Assembly (NCBI RefSeq): GCF_020217425.1 | Contig: NZ_CP084090.1 | Span: 1,488,001 to 1,552,000, forward strand | Length of the DNA stretch: 64,000 nucleotides | Reading direction: 5' to 3' | Source of the DNA: Halomicrobium urmianum | GTDB lineage: Archaea; Halobacteriota; Halobacteria; Halobacteriales; Haloarculaceae | Part shown: positions 42,751 to 51,924 of the stretch, piece after piece | Position numbering within the stretch: the first letter of the stretch is position 1 | Layout of the letters: every line of letters begins with the position of its first letter | Notes under the pieces: generated by a model | The model's input: only the letters and a program-made list of their open reading frames with translations | Told to the model about the DNA's origin: nothing | The model's database searches: none | Made by a program: the position numbers and the translations under genes

Positions 42751-42864
42751 GTGTGCGCCGTCGGTGCCCGCGTACAAAACGATACGTCAGACGCGCGTCC
42801 GACGGCGGGCGTCGAGCGCGGAGAAAGAGGGACGGCGTCGAGGTCGAGACCGGCGACGGGGTCG

Positions 42865-43608
42865 CTACTCGCTCTGGATGCGCGGCGCCAGCATGTAGGT
42901 GACCGATCCCTGACCCTCGGCGAAGTCGAAGTGGAGCTTCACGGGGAACTCCTGACCCAGTTCCATCCGGACTTCGGCGTCCTTCGGGATCGCCTTGTTC
43001 ATGTTCTGCAGGTAGTCCAGCGAGAACAGAGAGTGGGCGTCGCCGGCGGTGAGGTCGATCAGGTCGTCCCGGTCGAGTTCGAGGTGGACGTCGTCGGTGT
43101 CGCCCTCGGCGTCGACGTAGAACAGTTCGGCGTCGGGGTCGACGCCCAGCGCGATGTGGTCGGAGACCATGTCCGCCGCGGTGACGGAGCGGTCGATGTC
43201 CCGGCCCTCGATGACGATGTGCGAGGAGAGGTCCAGATCGGGGAGGTCGGGCTCCTGACGGATGGAGTCGGGGTCGATGAGCGCCAGGGTGTACTCCAGA
43301 CCGTCGATGGCGATGTGTAGCTTGCGGGTCTCCTCGTCGAGGTCGAGGTGGACGAGCTGGCCGGCGTCGGCCATGCCGGCGATGTCCTCGAGCCGGGAGA
43401 GGTTGACGCCGATCAGCCCGCCGTCGGTCTCGTAGGACTCGAAGGCGGCGGCGTCGAGCGTGAGATCCACCATCCCCACGTTGGCGGGGTCGACCGCCCG
43501 GATCTCGAGGCCCTCGTCCTCGAGGTGGATCTTGCACTCGTCGACCAGCACGCTCACCGAGTCGAGCGCGGCCTGGAGCGTGTCGGCGCTCACGATGGCG
43601 TTGAACAT
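42865..43608 (-). CDS. pcn: DNA polymerase sliding clamp (PCNA)
   Basis: 247 residues. Starts [45 protein letters not shown] in family register. The interdomain connector and C-terminal LAPRIQSE are present. The clamp forms a trimer and tethers polymerase, ligase and FEN1. The promoter has a TTTTTAAAGG element (about 43632-43641, minus strand), about 25 bp before a short leader. Confidence 0.97.
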   Translation of the reverse strand: MFNAIVSADTLQAALDSVSVLVDECKIHLEDEGLEIRAVDPANVGMVDLTLDAAAFESYETDGGLIGVNLSRLEDIAGMADAGQLVHLDLDEETRKLHIAIDGLEYTLALIDPDSIRQEPDLPDLDLSSHIVIEGRDIDRSVTAADMVSDHIALGVDPDAELFYVDAEGDTDDVHLELDRDDLIDLTAGDAHSLFSLDYLQNMNKAIPKDAEVRMELGQEFPVKLHFDFAEGQGSVTYMLAPRIQSE

Positions 43609-43825
43609 GTTGCTCCGGTATAGGCCCCGATCCTTTAAAAAGTCACTTCATTGCGCGCGCGCAGTATCAACGCTGGAGACGGCCGGAAGCGACGTGCAAG
43701 GGAATCGCTGACGCGGTTTCGATCCGGAGCCGAGGTTCGCTTTCGGGCCGGCTTGTCCCCAGCCGAATCGGCTTCTATTCCAGTCGAGCCACTCCTTTCC
43801 CGCCGTTGACCCTACAGACGGGTAC

Positions 43826-44443
43826 ATGACTGGACCGCCTCGCGGCCAGCGGACGCCCACGCGTCGATCCGTCCTCCGAACCTGTGCCGCCGGCCTCGGA
43901 CTCGCCGCCGGCGCGACCTCCGTCGCCAGCGCCCAGGAGGACGACGCCCTGCAGGACGCCGTGATCCCCGCGCAGGAGCAGCAGTTCGACCAGAACCTCG
44001 TGGGCTTCTGGATCCACATCGGGGCGACGGTCGATCCGCTGGAGGCGAGCATCAGCGACCGGTGTGACTTCGTCGACTGGGGCGACGACGACACGCTGGC
44101 CTACGACGCGCAGTTGATCGACAAGACCGCCGACCCGGAGCAGTCGTCGATCACGCTCTACCTCAACCAGAAGGTGGACATCTCCCCGGGGACGCTGTTC
44201 ATCATCAACGAGAACGTCGAGTGCGAGTCGGGGTACATGGGCGTCCGACTGGAGCGGGTCGGCATGGACCTCCAGGACGTCCGCGCCGCGGAGCCGGCGA
44301 GTCCGACCGAGACGGTCGACGACGGCGAGGGCGGGGGCGCCGAGGGGCCGGTCGACGGGGCGGGCCCCGGCTTCGGCGTCGCCGGCGCGCTGGCGGGCCT
44401 GACCGGTGCCGGCTGGCTCCTGCGGAAGCGAGACGGGGAATAG
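43826..44443 (+). CDS. Tat-exported protein with PGF-CTERM-like sorting signal
   Basis: 205 residues. Tat signal TRRSVLRTCAAGLGLAAGATSVASA. Mature core of about 130 residues (NLVGFWIHIGATVDPLEAS.., TLFIINENVECESGYMGVRLERV) containing two cysteines. A Glu/Gly linker leads to GPGFGVAGALAGLTGAGWLLRKRDGE: a PGF motif, a hydrophobic segment and basic residues, the signature of archaeosortase (ArtA) substrates. Presumably anchored at the cell surface by lipid modification. Function unknown; the neighbour nirK also has a Tat signal. Confidence 0.78.
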   Translation: MTGPPRGQRTPTRRSVLRTCAAGLGLAAGATSVASAQEDDALQDAVIPAQEQQFDQNLVGFWIHIGATVDPLEASISDRCDFVDWGDDDTLAYDAQLIDKTADPEQSSITLYLNQKVDISPGTLFIINENVECESGYMGVRLERVGMDLQDVRAAEPASPTETVDDGEGGGAEGPVDGAGPGFGVAGALAGLTGAGWLLRKRDGE

Positions 44444-44461
44444 GAAACGACCGACCGCGGC

Positions 44462-45550
44462 TCAGGGCTCGGGGTCGAAGATGTCGGGCTGTGCCTCGCC
44501 CTCGGCCGTGATGACCGCCATCATGCCCTTCCGGGCGACCCGGGAGAGCGCGTGGTCGACCAGCTTCACCGGCCCGGGGACGTCGAACGACAGCGTGGCC
44601 ATGGTACAGGACCCGGGCAGCACGGGCGTGGTCTGGATGTTCCGATTGGGCTCGCTGCCGATCCCGCCCTGGGGCCAGACCTCGTCCCAGACGGACCCGA
44701 TCGGGTGGAAGTTCGACTGGAGGTTCGGGCCACCGGTGGCCATGAACACCCGGGCGGTGTCGCCGACGTCGACCGTCGGCGCGCCGTAGCCGTCGGGCGT
44801 GATGGCGTACTTCTCGCCGTTCATGAGGACGTAGGTCGGGTCCTCGGCGGCCATCGCGTCCATGTCGAAGTCGTGGTGGCCCTCCTCGCCGGCCTCGCCG
44901 GTGGTGTACAGCTCGTGCTGGCCGAAGTAGAACTCGTGGTCCACCTCGGGCAGCCCCTCCGGCGGCTCGACGAGGATGGCCCCGAACATCCCGCTGGAGA
45001 TGTGGTAGTCCAGGTTCGGGACGGCGCAGTGGTAGATGAACAGGCCGGGGTAGGTCGCCTTGAACCGGAACTCCGCCGTCTCGCCGGGGGAGACCATCGA
45101 CGCCTCCGCGCCGCCGCCCGGACCGCGGACGGCGTGGAGGTCGATGTTGTGCGGCATCGAGTTGCTCCCGTCGTTGGTGATGGTCATGTGGACCGTATCC
45201 CCCTGCCGGACCCGTATCATCGGCCCCGGAATCCGGTTCTCGAAGGTCATGTACGTGTACGTGACTCCCGGCTCGACCTCCGCGACGACCTCCGTGGTCG
45301 TCATCTCGATCTCGACTGTCCTGGGCGAACTCCGATCGATCGGACCGGGGACGTCAGTCGGATCGGCGGCGATGCGGTCGACGTCTGGCTCCTGTGGCTG
45401 GTTCATGGCTGGCTCCGTCGGCGTCTCGCTGGCTGCCGATTCCTGCTCGGTGCTGCCCGGAGCGCTCGCACAGCCGGCGACCGCTGCGGTCCCGGCCGCG
45501 CCCAGCGCCTTGAGCACTCGACGTCTCGTCGAGCGTGGGATAGTGGTCAT
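44462..45550 (-). CDS. nirK: Copper-containing nitrite reductase
   Basis: 362 residues from MTTIPRSTRRRVLKALG. Tat signal ending in a lipobox-like GCA. It reduces nitrite to nitric oxide in denitrification. Type 1 copper ligands H134, C175, H183, M188 (FIYHCAVPNLDYHISSGMFG) and type 2 ligands H139, H174 and the His of SNFHPIG. GGAGGT lies 7 nt before the ATG. A TATA-like TGTATATG is on the minus strand at about 45591-45598. No other denitrification genes are in the window. A halocyanin-like protein (51925) is a plausible electron donor. Confidence 0.95.
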   Translation of the reverse strand: MTTIPRSTRRRVLKALGAAGTAAVAGCASAPGSTEQESAASETPTEPAMNQPQEPDVDRIAADPTDVPGPIDRSSPRTVEIEMTTTEVVAEVEPGVTYTYMTFENRIPGPMIRVRQGDTVHMTITNDGSNSMPHNIDLHAVRGPGGGAEASMVSPGETAEFRFKATYPGLFIYHCAVPNLDYHISSGMFGAILVEPPEGLPEVDHEFYFGQHELYTTGEAGEEGHHDFDMDAMAAEDPTYVLMNGEKYAITPDGYGAPTVDVGDTARVFMATGGPNLQSNFHPIGSVWDEVWPQGGIGSEPNRNIQTTPVLPGSCTMATLSFDVPGPVKLVDHALSRVARKGMMAVITAEGEAQPDIFDPEP

Positions 45551-45672
45551 GGATCCTACCTCCTCACATGCGAAGATGTGTGATGCTGCCCCATATACAG
45601 GGACGCGCGTTCTCAGCCGCCGGCAAGCGCTCTCGGCGCGCGAGAAGCGGTCCCGGGGTTCGGGAAGGCGAT

Positions 45673-45684
45673 CGAACTCGTTCG
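45673..45684. promoter_or_regulatory. CGAA-N4-TTCG motif upstream of nirK
   Basis: CGAACTCGTTCG is a perfect palindrome matching the CGAA-N4-TTCG site reported for the haloarchaeal denitrification regulator NarO (recollection). It lies 123 bp upstream of nirK and about 75 bp upstream of its TATA-like element. It is also 85 bp upstream of rlmE on the other strand. A chance match is possible. Confidence 0.4.
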
Positions 45685-45768
45685 GCTGTCGAACGACCTC
45701 ACAGAACCGATCAGCCGACGGCGGCGAGAACGACACGTCTAACCGGGTCGACCGACTATCCGCTGGAA

Positions 45769-46557
45769 ATGAGCGGCAAGGACAAGTACTACAACAAGGC
45801 CAAGCAGGAGGGGTATCGCGCCCGTTCGGCCTACAAGCTCAAGCAGCTCGACGAGACGACCGGCCTGCTGGGGCAGGGCCGGACCGTCGTCGACCTGGGC
45901 GCGGCGCCCGGCGGGTGGCTCCAGGTGGCCGCCGAGGCGGTCGGCCCCGAGGGCACCGTCGTCGGCGTCGACCGCCAGCGCATCGACGACCTCGAGGACC
46001 CCGACGCCACCGTCGAGTACGTCCGCGGGGACATGACCGACGAGTCCACCAAAGAGGAGATCCGCGAGCGCGTCGGTGCCGACGGCGAGGAGCGGCCGGT
46101 CGACGCCGTCGTCTCGGACATGGCGCCGAACATGACCGGTGAGTACGACCTCGACCACGCCCGCTCGGTCCACCTCGCGCGCCAGGCGTTCGACGTCGCG
46201 CTGGACGTGCTGGGCGCCGGCGGCGACTTCGCCGTCAAGGTGTTCGACGGCCGCGACCTCGACGACCTCGAGGAGGAAGTCGACGAGGAGTTCGAGTACG
46301 TCCGCCGGGTACGCCCCGACGCCTCCCGGGACTCCTCCTCGGAGCTGTACCTCGTCGCCAAGGGCCGGCTCACCGCGCCCGTCCGCGAGGGCGACGAACT
46401 GGAAGTGACGATCGAGGACGTCGGCAGCGAGGGCGACGGCGTCGCCAAGGTCGACGGATTCACCCTCTTCGTCGACGGCGTCGACGAGGGCGAGACCGTC
46501 GAGGTGCGCGTCGGCGACGTCAAGCCCAACTTCGCGTTCGCGGAGCCCGCGGAGTAG
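45769..46557 (+). CDS. rlmE: 23S rRNA 2'-O-ribose methyltransferase RlmE (FtsJ) with TRAM domain
   Basis: 262 residues from MSGKDKYYNKAKQEGYRAR. It methylates a uridine of 23S rRNA. The catalytic tetrad K-D-K-E is consistent: YRARSAYKLKQLDE, VVSDMAPNMTG, FAVKVFDG and SSELYLVAKG. SAM site VVDLGAAPGGWLQVA. Residues about 205-262 form a TRAM domain (VEVTIEDVGSEGDGVAKVDGF-like pattern), an RNA-binding extension seen in haloarchaeal RlmE. Divergent from nirK. Confidence 0.94.
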   Translation: MSGKDKYYNKAKQEGYRARSAYKLKQLDETTGLLGQGRTVVDLGAAPGGWLQVAAEAVGPEGTVVGVDRQRIDDLEDPDATVEYVRGDMTDESTKEEIRERVGADGEERPVDAVVSDMAPNMTGEYDLDHARSVHLARQAFDVALDVLGAGGDFAVKVFDGRDLDDLEEEVDEEFEYVRRVRPDASRDSSSELYLVAKGRLTAPVREGDELEVTIEDVGSEGDGVAKVDGFTLFVDGVDEGETVEVRVGDVKPNFAFAEPAE

Positions 46558-46585
46558 TCTTTCTCTTTCTCGAACGCGGGTCGAG

Positions 46586-47308
46586 TCAGTCGGCTCGCAC
46601 GGCCTGCGGTTCGGCGCTCCGGCGCCGCGCGGCACCGACGACGGCGTAGACGAAGGGCGTGTCGAGGACGGCGATCCCGAGCTTGAAGAGGTACTGCCCG
46701 GCGACGAGGGCGACCGCCGTCTCCGGCGTCGTCGAGCCCAGCAGGACGAACCCGACGCCGACGAAGATGACGGTGTCGAGCAGCTGGCTGGTCGCCGTCG
46801 ATCCGACGTTGCGCAGCCAGAGGTGGTCGCCGTCGGTCGCGTCGCGGAGCCAGTGAAAGGCGAACACGTCCCAGTTCTGGCTGACGACGTACGCCGCGAG
46901 GCTGGCGACGACGATGCTCGTGCTGGAGCCCAGCACCGAGCGGAACGCGGCGAGGTCGATCTGGCCGGGCGCCAACTGGGGGAGCGCGGGCGCCTCGATG
47001 GTGCTCCAGACGAGCGCCAGCAGCACGAAGTTCATCACGAACCCGACGTTCACGACGACCGTCGCTGCGCGGCGGCCGTACAGTTCGGCGTAGCAGTCGG
47101 AGGCGAAGAACGTCAGCGCGTACGCCAGCGCAGCGCCCGGGAGGACGAGCGACGCCCCGACGGCCGGCAGTTCGAAGGGAAGGCCGAACGCGAGCAACTT
47201 CGCGGCGGTCACCTGGGCGGCGACCAGCGCGGTCACGAACAGCCCGACGAGGGCGACCTGCGCGATCGACGGCGCGGCCCTGCCGCGCTCGTCACTCGCG
47301 CTCGTCAT
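46586..47308 (-). CDS. Queuosine-precursor transporter (YhhQ/VUT family)
   Basis: 240 residues, six hydrophobic segments. Family marks are VAAQVTAAKLLAFGL, FFASDCYAELYGRRAA, QNWDVFAFHWLR and a conserved QLLDTVIFVGVGF. The family imports 7-cyano-7-deazaguanine-type precursors; in archaea these feed archaeosine synthesis. The start overlaps the end of the upstream ribbon-helix-helix gene by 17 nt, suggesting co-translation. Confidence 0.9.
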   Translation of the reverse strand: MTSASDERGRAAPSIAQVALVGLFVTALVAAQVTAAKLLAFGLPFELPAVGASLVLPGAALAYALTFFASDCYAELYGRRAATVVVNVGFVMNFVLLALVWSTIEAPALPQLAPGQIDLAAFRSVLGSSTSIVVASLAAYVVSQNWDVFAFHWLRDATDGDHLWLRNVGSTATSQLLDTVIFVGVGFVLLGSTTPETAVALVAGQYLFKLGIAVLDTPFVYAVVGAARRRSAEPQAVRAD

Positions 47309-47471
47309 CCAGTCGTCCCTCCCGCTGGTCGATGTCGTCGAGCAGGTCCAGCGTCTTGCGGATCGACGCCCGGATCGCCTCGCTGCGGTTGACGAACTTG
47401 CCCTCCTCTCCGACGTGGCTGTCGAGGTCCTCGAGCAGTTCCTCGGGCACCTCGACGCTGATCTTCGGCAT
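47292..47471 (-). CDS. Ribbon-helix-helix (CopG-type) protein
   Basis: 59 residues: MPKISVEVPEELLEDLDSHV, then GKFVNRSEAIRASIRKTLD, and an acidic tail LLDDIDQREGRLDDERE. This is a complete RHH DNA-binding fold: one beta strand and two helices. It is the first gene of a two-gene unit with the YhhQ transporter, overlapping it by 17 nt, and probably an autoregulator. It is easily missed because of its size. Confidence 0.85.
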   Translation of the reverse strand: MPKISVEVPEELLEDLDSHVGEEGKFVNRSEAIRASIRKTLDLLDDIDQREGRLDDERE

Positions 47472-47581
47472 AATCGTGCGATAATCGCATGAGAATATAA
47501 GCTACGGGGTTCGTCGGGAGAGCGAGCGAGTGCATCAGCTATCGGCGGTGTCGCGTGAACGGGAACGAGCGCGAACCCGGA

Positions 47582-49744
47582 TCAGTCGGCGGGTTCGCGC
47601 TCGGGCTTGGGCTCCCGGCGTCCGCCCAGCGTGTACAGCCACAGCAGTCCGAGGCCGATCAGGAAGAACACGGTCACCGGGATAGCGATGATGAACATCG
47701 TCCAGACGTCGTCCGGGGAAAACAGAACGCTGGCGACGAACACGCCCAGCGTGACGGTGCGCCACCGCTCCTGGATCGTCTGGAAGGTGACGATGCCGCC
47801 GCGGTGGAACAGCAACATAGTGATGGGAATCTCCACCAGCAGTCCGATCCCGACGGTCAGGAACAGGACGAGCCAGCCGAACTTGGCGACCCGGTAGGAG
47901 ATGATCATGAAGGAGTTGAGCACGTCGTAGGCCAGCCAGGAGATGATCGTCGGCGCGACGTAGAGGAAACCGCCGACGGTGCCGCCGATCAGCGTGGCGA
48001 TCACCGTGAACCCCCAGATACCGAGCATATTGCGGTCGCCGCGGACCCAGCCCCGTTCGAGCAGGGCCGGCCACGCGAAGTAGACCAGCAGTGGGAGGGC
48101 CGAGACGACGCCCAGTATCGTCGAGAACTTGACGATGAACACCAGGTGCTCGACGGGGTGGAGCGTGATGAACTGGACGTCGGCCTGCATCGTCGCCGGC
48201 AGGTTGGCGACGAAGATGCGCTTGATCCGGCCGATGCCGCCGGAGTAGAGGAAGACGAACGCCGAGCCGGCCACGAGCATGAACGTGCCGACCAGCCAGA
48301 TGGCCTTCGAGGTCAGCGAGTCGAGGATGAAGGCGATGTCGTAGTAGTAGCCGCCGATGTCCTCCTCGGTGGTCTCCTCCTCGGTGAAGGAGTCGACCAC
48401 GCCAGCGGTGGTCGAGGCGAGGACGCCGGTCTCGTCGTCCTCGCCCTCGGCCGCGTCGCCGTCGTCCTCGTTAGCGGTGTCCCAGCGGTCGAGGATCAGT
48501 TCGGCCTTCTCGGGGTCGTCGTCGCTCATCGCGTCGTCGGCGAGCTGGAGCGCCTCGGCCTCGCTGAGCTCCTTGAAGGCCTCGCGCGGGGCGCTGCGGA
48601 CGGCGCCGGCCGACAGCTCACCGAGGTCGATGGCGGTCGGGTCGCCGAAGTTGCCGGCCTCGGCCGCCGCGACGTCCAGCTCCTTGACCATGTAGTAATA
48701 GAGGACCAGCAGCGCCGCGCCCAGGCCGACGAGGGCGGCGATCAGCGCCGTGGTCTCGGTCGACGAGAGCCCGAACCACGCGGGGCGAGCGAGGGTGTCG
48801 TAGTTGCTCGAAACCGTCGTCACGCCCGTCTCGATGTACTGGAAGAGCGCGCTGGCGATGACGTAGTACGTGACGCCGCCTGCGAGGACGGCCGCCGCGG
48901 CGAGCTTGTTCCAGCGGGCGCGCGCGACGTCGGTGGCGTCGACCACCTCGCCGGCCCGTTTCGTCAACACGAGCAGCTTCGAGATGCCGAGGCTGATGGC
49001 GTACAGGCCGACGAGCGGGGTCGCCCACATGACCTGCGTGAACGGGTCCGGCGGGGAGAACAGCGCCCCGAAGCCGAAGATGATGACGACTGCCCACTTC
49101 CAGTTGTCCCGGAACGTCTCGTAGGGGACGATGCCGGAGTAGCTCAGCGTGCTCATCACGAGCGGGAGCTGAGCGGCCAGGCCGAAGGATAGCGCCAGCA
49201 GCGCGACGAAGCCGACCCACTTGACGATGGAGTAGTGGGGCTGGAAGTCGGCCTGTCGGGCGTTGCCGGCTAGGAAGTCGAACATCAGGGGGAAGAACAG
49301 GTCGTACGCGTAGAGGATACCACCGGCGAACAGCCCGAGCGAGATCGTCACTATCGAGCCGACCTGCCACGTGGGGAGTTTCTCGCTGGGCCACTTGTCG
49401 CGTTCGCGGAGCGCGTCGCGACTGTAGTAGATCAGCAGCGGGAGGGCGACGATGATCCCGACCACCGCCCCGATCTTGAACTGCAACAGTATCACGTCGA
49501 AGGGCGTGACGGCGATGATCTCGGTCTCGTCGATCAGCGCCGAATCCATCTTCTCGTAGAGGAGGTCCTGGCGCAACCGGTCCCACAGGAAGTTCTGCAG
49601 GAGCATGATCGTCGCCAGGAGCACGAACACCCAGACGAGAAACACCTTCTGGAGGTGCGACTGTGCGGCCCCGAGCATCGACCCCAACGTGTCGCGACCG
49701 CTCTGGAGCGTTCGGACAGTGTCCTCGTCGAGACCGGCAGCCAT
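47582..49744 (-). CDS. tatC2: Double TatC protein (TatCt/TatC2 type)
   Basis: 720 residues with about 14 hydrophobic segments, made of two TatC units joined by an acidic, cytoplasmic-looking linker (about residues 395-475). First TatC unit: VTPFDVILLQFKIGAVVGIIVALPLLIYY, FGFGALFSPPDPFTQVMWATP. Second: LHPVEHLVFIVKFSTILGVVSALPLLVYF, LFSPDDVWTMFIIAIP. This fused form is known only from haloarchaea, where it works with TatCo and TatA in exporting folded proteins. Divergent from the single TatC gene. tatA is not in the window. Confidence 0.92.
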   Translation of the reverse strand: MAAGLDEDTVRTLQSGRDTLGSMLGAAQSHLQKVFLVWVFVLLATIMLLQNFLWDRLRQDLLYEKMDSALIDETEIIAVTPFDVILLQFKIGAVVGIIVALPLLIYYSRDALRERDKWPSEKLPTWQVGSIVTISLGLFAGGILYAYDLFFPLMFDFLAGNARQADFQPHYSIVKWVGFVALLALSFGLAAQLPLVMSTLSYSGIVPYETFRDNWKWAVVIIFGFGALFSPPDPFTQVMWATPLVGLYAISLGISKLLVLTKRAGEVVDATDVARARWNKLAAAAVLAGGVTYYVIASALFQYIETGVTTVSSNYDTLARPAWFGLSSTETTALIAALVGLGAALLVLYYYMVKELDVAAAEAGNFGDPTAIDLGELSAGAVRSAPREAFKELSEAEALQLADDAMSDDDPEKAELILDRWDTANEDDGDAAEGEDDETGVLASTTAGVVDSFTEEETTEEDIGGYYYDIAFILDSLTSKAIWLVGTFMLVAGSAFVFLYSGGIGRIKRIFVANLPATMQADVQFITLHPVEHLVFIVKFSTILGVVSALPLLVYFAWPALLERGWVRGDRNMLGIWGFTVIATLIGGTVGGFLYVAPTIISWLAYDVLNSFMIISYRVAKFGWLVLFLTVGIGLLVEIPITMLLFHRGGIVTFQTIQERWRTVTLGVFVASVLFSPDDVWTMFIIAIPVTVFFLIGLGLLWLYTLGGRREPKPEREPAD

Positions 49745-49852
49745 GTCATCGACTCTAACCGACTCGCTGTTATCAATTTATTCATTGAATCGGGCGACGA
49801 GCGACGGCGCGAGAAGAAAGTTTACAATAGCCACCGGCCAAACCCGGGGCAG
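49745..49852. promoter_or_regulatory. Divergent tatC promoter region
   Basis: A 108-bp gap between the two tatC start codons. TATCAATTTATTCATTG (about 49772-49788) is the AT-rich core, and GAAAGTTTACAATAG (about 49814) is a second. Shared regulation of the two genes is likely from the arrangement. Confidence 0.45.
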
Positions 49853-51664
49853 ATGGGCGAGCGCGACGGCACCGACGACGCCGACGACGAGCCGACGCCG
49901 CCCCCCGAGGACGACGTCGGGGACGACGAGCCCGACGGCGGCGGGGGCGACGGCGGTGGGAGCGGGACCGCAGGGAGCGGTCCCGGGACGGCGAGCGGCG
50001 ACGCCGAAAATGACGACAGCGGCGGCCCCAACCTCCCCGAGCGGAGCGACGGCGATGACGACGGGTACGACCTGTACGATCCGCCGACGACCGACGACTC
50101 CTGGGGATCGACCGATGACGTCCTCTCGGCCGCCGACGAATCGGGCGACGACGGTGACGGGAGCGATAGCGGCGGGAGTGAAGACGACGCTGACGCGCGC
50201 GAGCCCGACGACGAGGACGGGAACGACGCAGCGAGCGACGACGTCGTGACCGATCCCGGGCCGACGGGCGAGGACCTCGACATCAATCCCGCGGCCGAGG
50301 CGGACTACACGGGTGCTGCCGAGGAATCCGAGTCGGAGTCGGTTCCGAACCCCGAACGCAGCATGAGCAAACCGACCGACGGCGGGACGGTCCGCGGTGG
50401 CGACGGCGTCGGGGGGACCGGCTTCGACGAGACGGCTCCCGACGACGAGGAGATGCCGCTGGCAGACCACGTCGAGGAGATGGCGCTGCGTCTGCTGGCG
50501 GTGGGGCTCGTGATGTTCGGCGTCGCGGGCATCGTCCTCTTCTACTCGGACGAGCTGATCAACTTCCTGTGGTACTCGTTCATCGGCCCCGAGTACGGCG
50601 CCGTCTGTCCCGGACCGGAGTGTCCGCGCGACGTCCGGCCGCGCGTCTACCACCCGCTGGCGCTAGTGCTGGCGCGCCTGAAGGTGTCGACGATGGTCGG
50701 GTTCGTGCTGGCGCTGCCGGTCGCGGTCTACCAGACCTACCGGTTCATGCGGCCCGGCCTCTACCCCAACGAGCGCCGCTACTACCTCGCGGCGGTTCCG
50801 ACGAGCCTCGTGCTCGCGGCCACGGGCATCGCGATGGCCTACTTCGCCGTGCTGCCGTCGCTGTTCTCCTACTTCCGGACCTACTCCGAGGAGGCCGCCG
50901 TCATCGCCTTCGGCCTCACGGAGACGTTCAACCTCATCGTCATCATGCTGGGCTTTTTCGCCCTGATCTTCCAGATCCCGCTGCTGGTGATGCTGGCGAT
51001 CATGATGGGCGTCACCACCCGGGAGTGGATGCAGGACCGGCGGCTGTACTTCTGGGGTGGGTTCGCCGCGGTCGCCTTCGTGTTCAGCCCGGACCCGACC
51101 GGGATGGCGCCGCTGATCGTCGCCGTGACGATGATCGGCCTCTTCGAGGGGACGCTGACGCTGCTGCGGTGGGTCGGCGAGGGGAGCATCGTGCCCACCC
51201 CCGACGGCATGGCCGCGCGCCGGCCGCTGGCCTACCTCGCGGCCGCACTGGGCGGCTACCTGGTCAGTGCCGCGCCCGTGCCGACCGGCTACTACGGCCA
51301 GCTACCCGGTGTCGTCCGCGAGACGCTCGCCTACAACGGCCTGACGATCTACACGCCGCTGCTCATCGCCGGCGCACTGATCGCGCTGTTCGAGGGCGGC
51401 GCCTTCCTCCTGCGCCGGTTCGGTCACACGCGACGCGCGCTCAAGGCGCGGCTGGCCGTGGACAGCGCCCGCCGGCCCGTCTGGCTGGTCGCCATCGTCG
51501 TCGGGTACTTCGGCAGCCCGAACCCGCTGTTGCTCGAGGTCGTCGACGACGTCTCGCTGGCGCCGGTCTACGCGGCCGGGGTCGCCGTGGGCCTGATCGC
51601 CCTCTACGAACTGGCGATCGTGGTCCTGCGCTGGCGCGAGAACCGCGCGGCGGCCGAGGCCTGA
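49853..51664 (+). CDS. tatC1: Single TatC protein with long acidic N-terminus (TatCo/TatC1 type)
   Basis: 603 residues from MGERDGTDDADDEPTPPPED. Residues 1 to about 200 are low-complexity Asp/Glu/Gly/Ser, without predicted fold. The TatC core starts at DEEMPLADHVEEMALRLLAVG, followed by six core helices (landmarks LARLKVSTMVGFVLALPVAVYQTY, AFGLTETFNLIVIMLGFFALIFQIPLLVML, FVFSPDPTGMAPLIVAV), then about four further hydrophobic segments after residue 450. Tat translocase receptor subunit. Both the length and the extra C-terminal helices go beyond a minimal TatC (about 250 residues). Confidence 0.92.
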   Translation: MGERDGTDDADDEPTPPPEDDVGDDEPDGGGGDGGGSGTAGSGPGTASGDAENDDSGGPNLPERSDGDDDGYDLYDPPTTDDSWGSTDDVLSAADESGDDGDGSDSGGSEDDADAREPDDEDGNDAASDDVVTDPGPTGEDLDINPAAEADYTGAAEESESESVPNPERSMSKPTDGGTVRGGDGVGGTGFDETAPDDEEMPLADHVEEMALRLLAVGLVMFGVAGIVLFYSDELINFLWYSFIGPEYGAVCPGPECPRDVRPRVYHPLALVLARLKVSTMVGFVLALPVAVYQTYRFMRPGLYPNERRYYLAAVPTSLVLAATGIAMAYFAVLPSLFSYFRTYSEEAAVIAFGLTETFNLIVIMLGFFALIFQIPLLVMLAIMMGVTTREWMQDRRLYFWGGFAAVAFVFSPDPTGMAPLIVAVTMIGLFEGTLTLLRWVGEGSIVPTPDGMAARRPLAYLAAALGGYLVSAAPVPTGYYGQLPGVVRETLAYNGLTIYTPLLIAGALIALFEGGAFLLRRFGHTRRALKARLAVDSARRPVWLVAIVVGYFGSPNPLLLEVVDDVSLAPVYAAGVAVGLIALYELAIVVLRWRENRAAAEA

Positions 51665-51861
51665 GCATAGGGGGCCTCGACCGGTTTTCTAGGTCGACGC
51701 ACCGTCCGGGAAGGGCGCCGTTATTTCGCTGTCGTCCGACTGCCGCGCGTCGAACCCGTCGCGCGTTCAGCCGACGTTAACTCCCATCGCGTCACCGGGG
51801 CGTCGGAGCGTCAGTTCGGACGTCTCGTCTGGCGGTCGCGACGGGTCGATAGTTCGACCAT

Positions 51862-51905
51862 TGGTAACAAATAACACGTCATACGTTACTGATAACAAAG
51901 CGGGC
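51862..51905 (+). promoter_or_regulatory. AT-rich promoter with GTAAC/GTTAC dyad
   Basis: GGTAACAAATAACACG followed by TCATACGTTACTGATAACAAAG. GTAAC and GTTAC form an inverted repeat with about 16 bp between, and ATAACAAA repeats GTAACAAA. It lies 20-60 bp upstream of the halocyanin-like gene in otherwise GC-rich DNA. Confidence 0.4.
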
Positions 51906-51924
51906 GGGGGCCGACGTACGCTCT

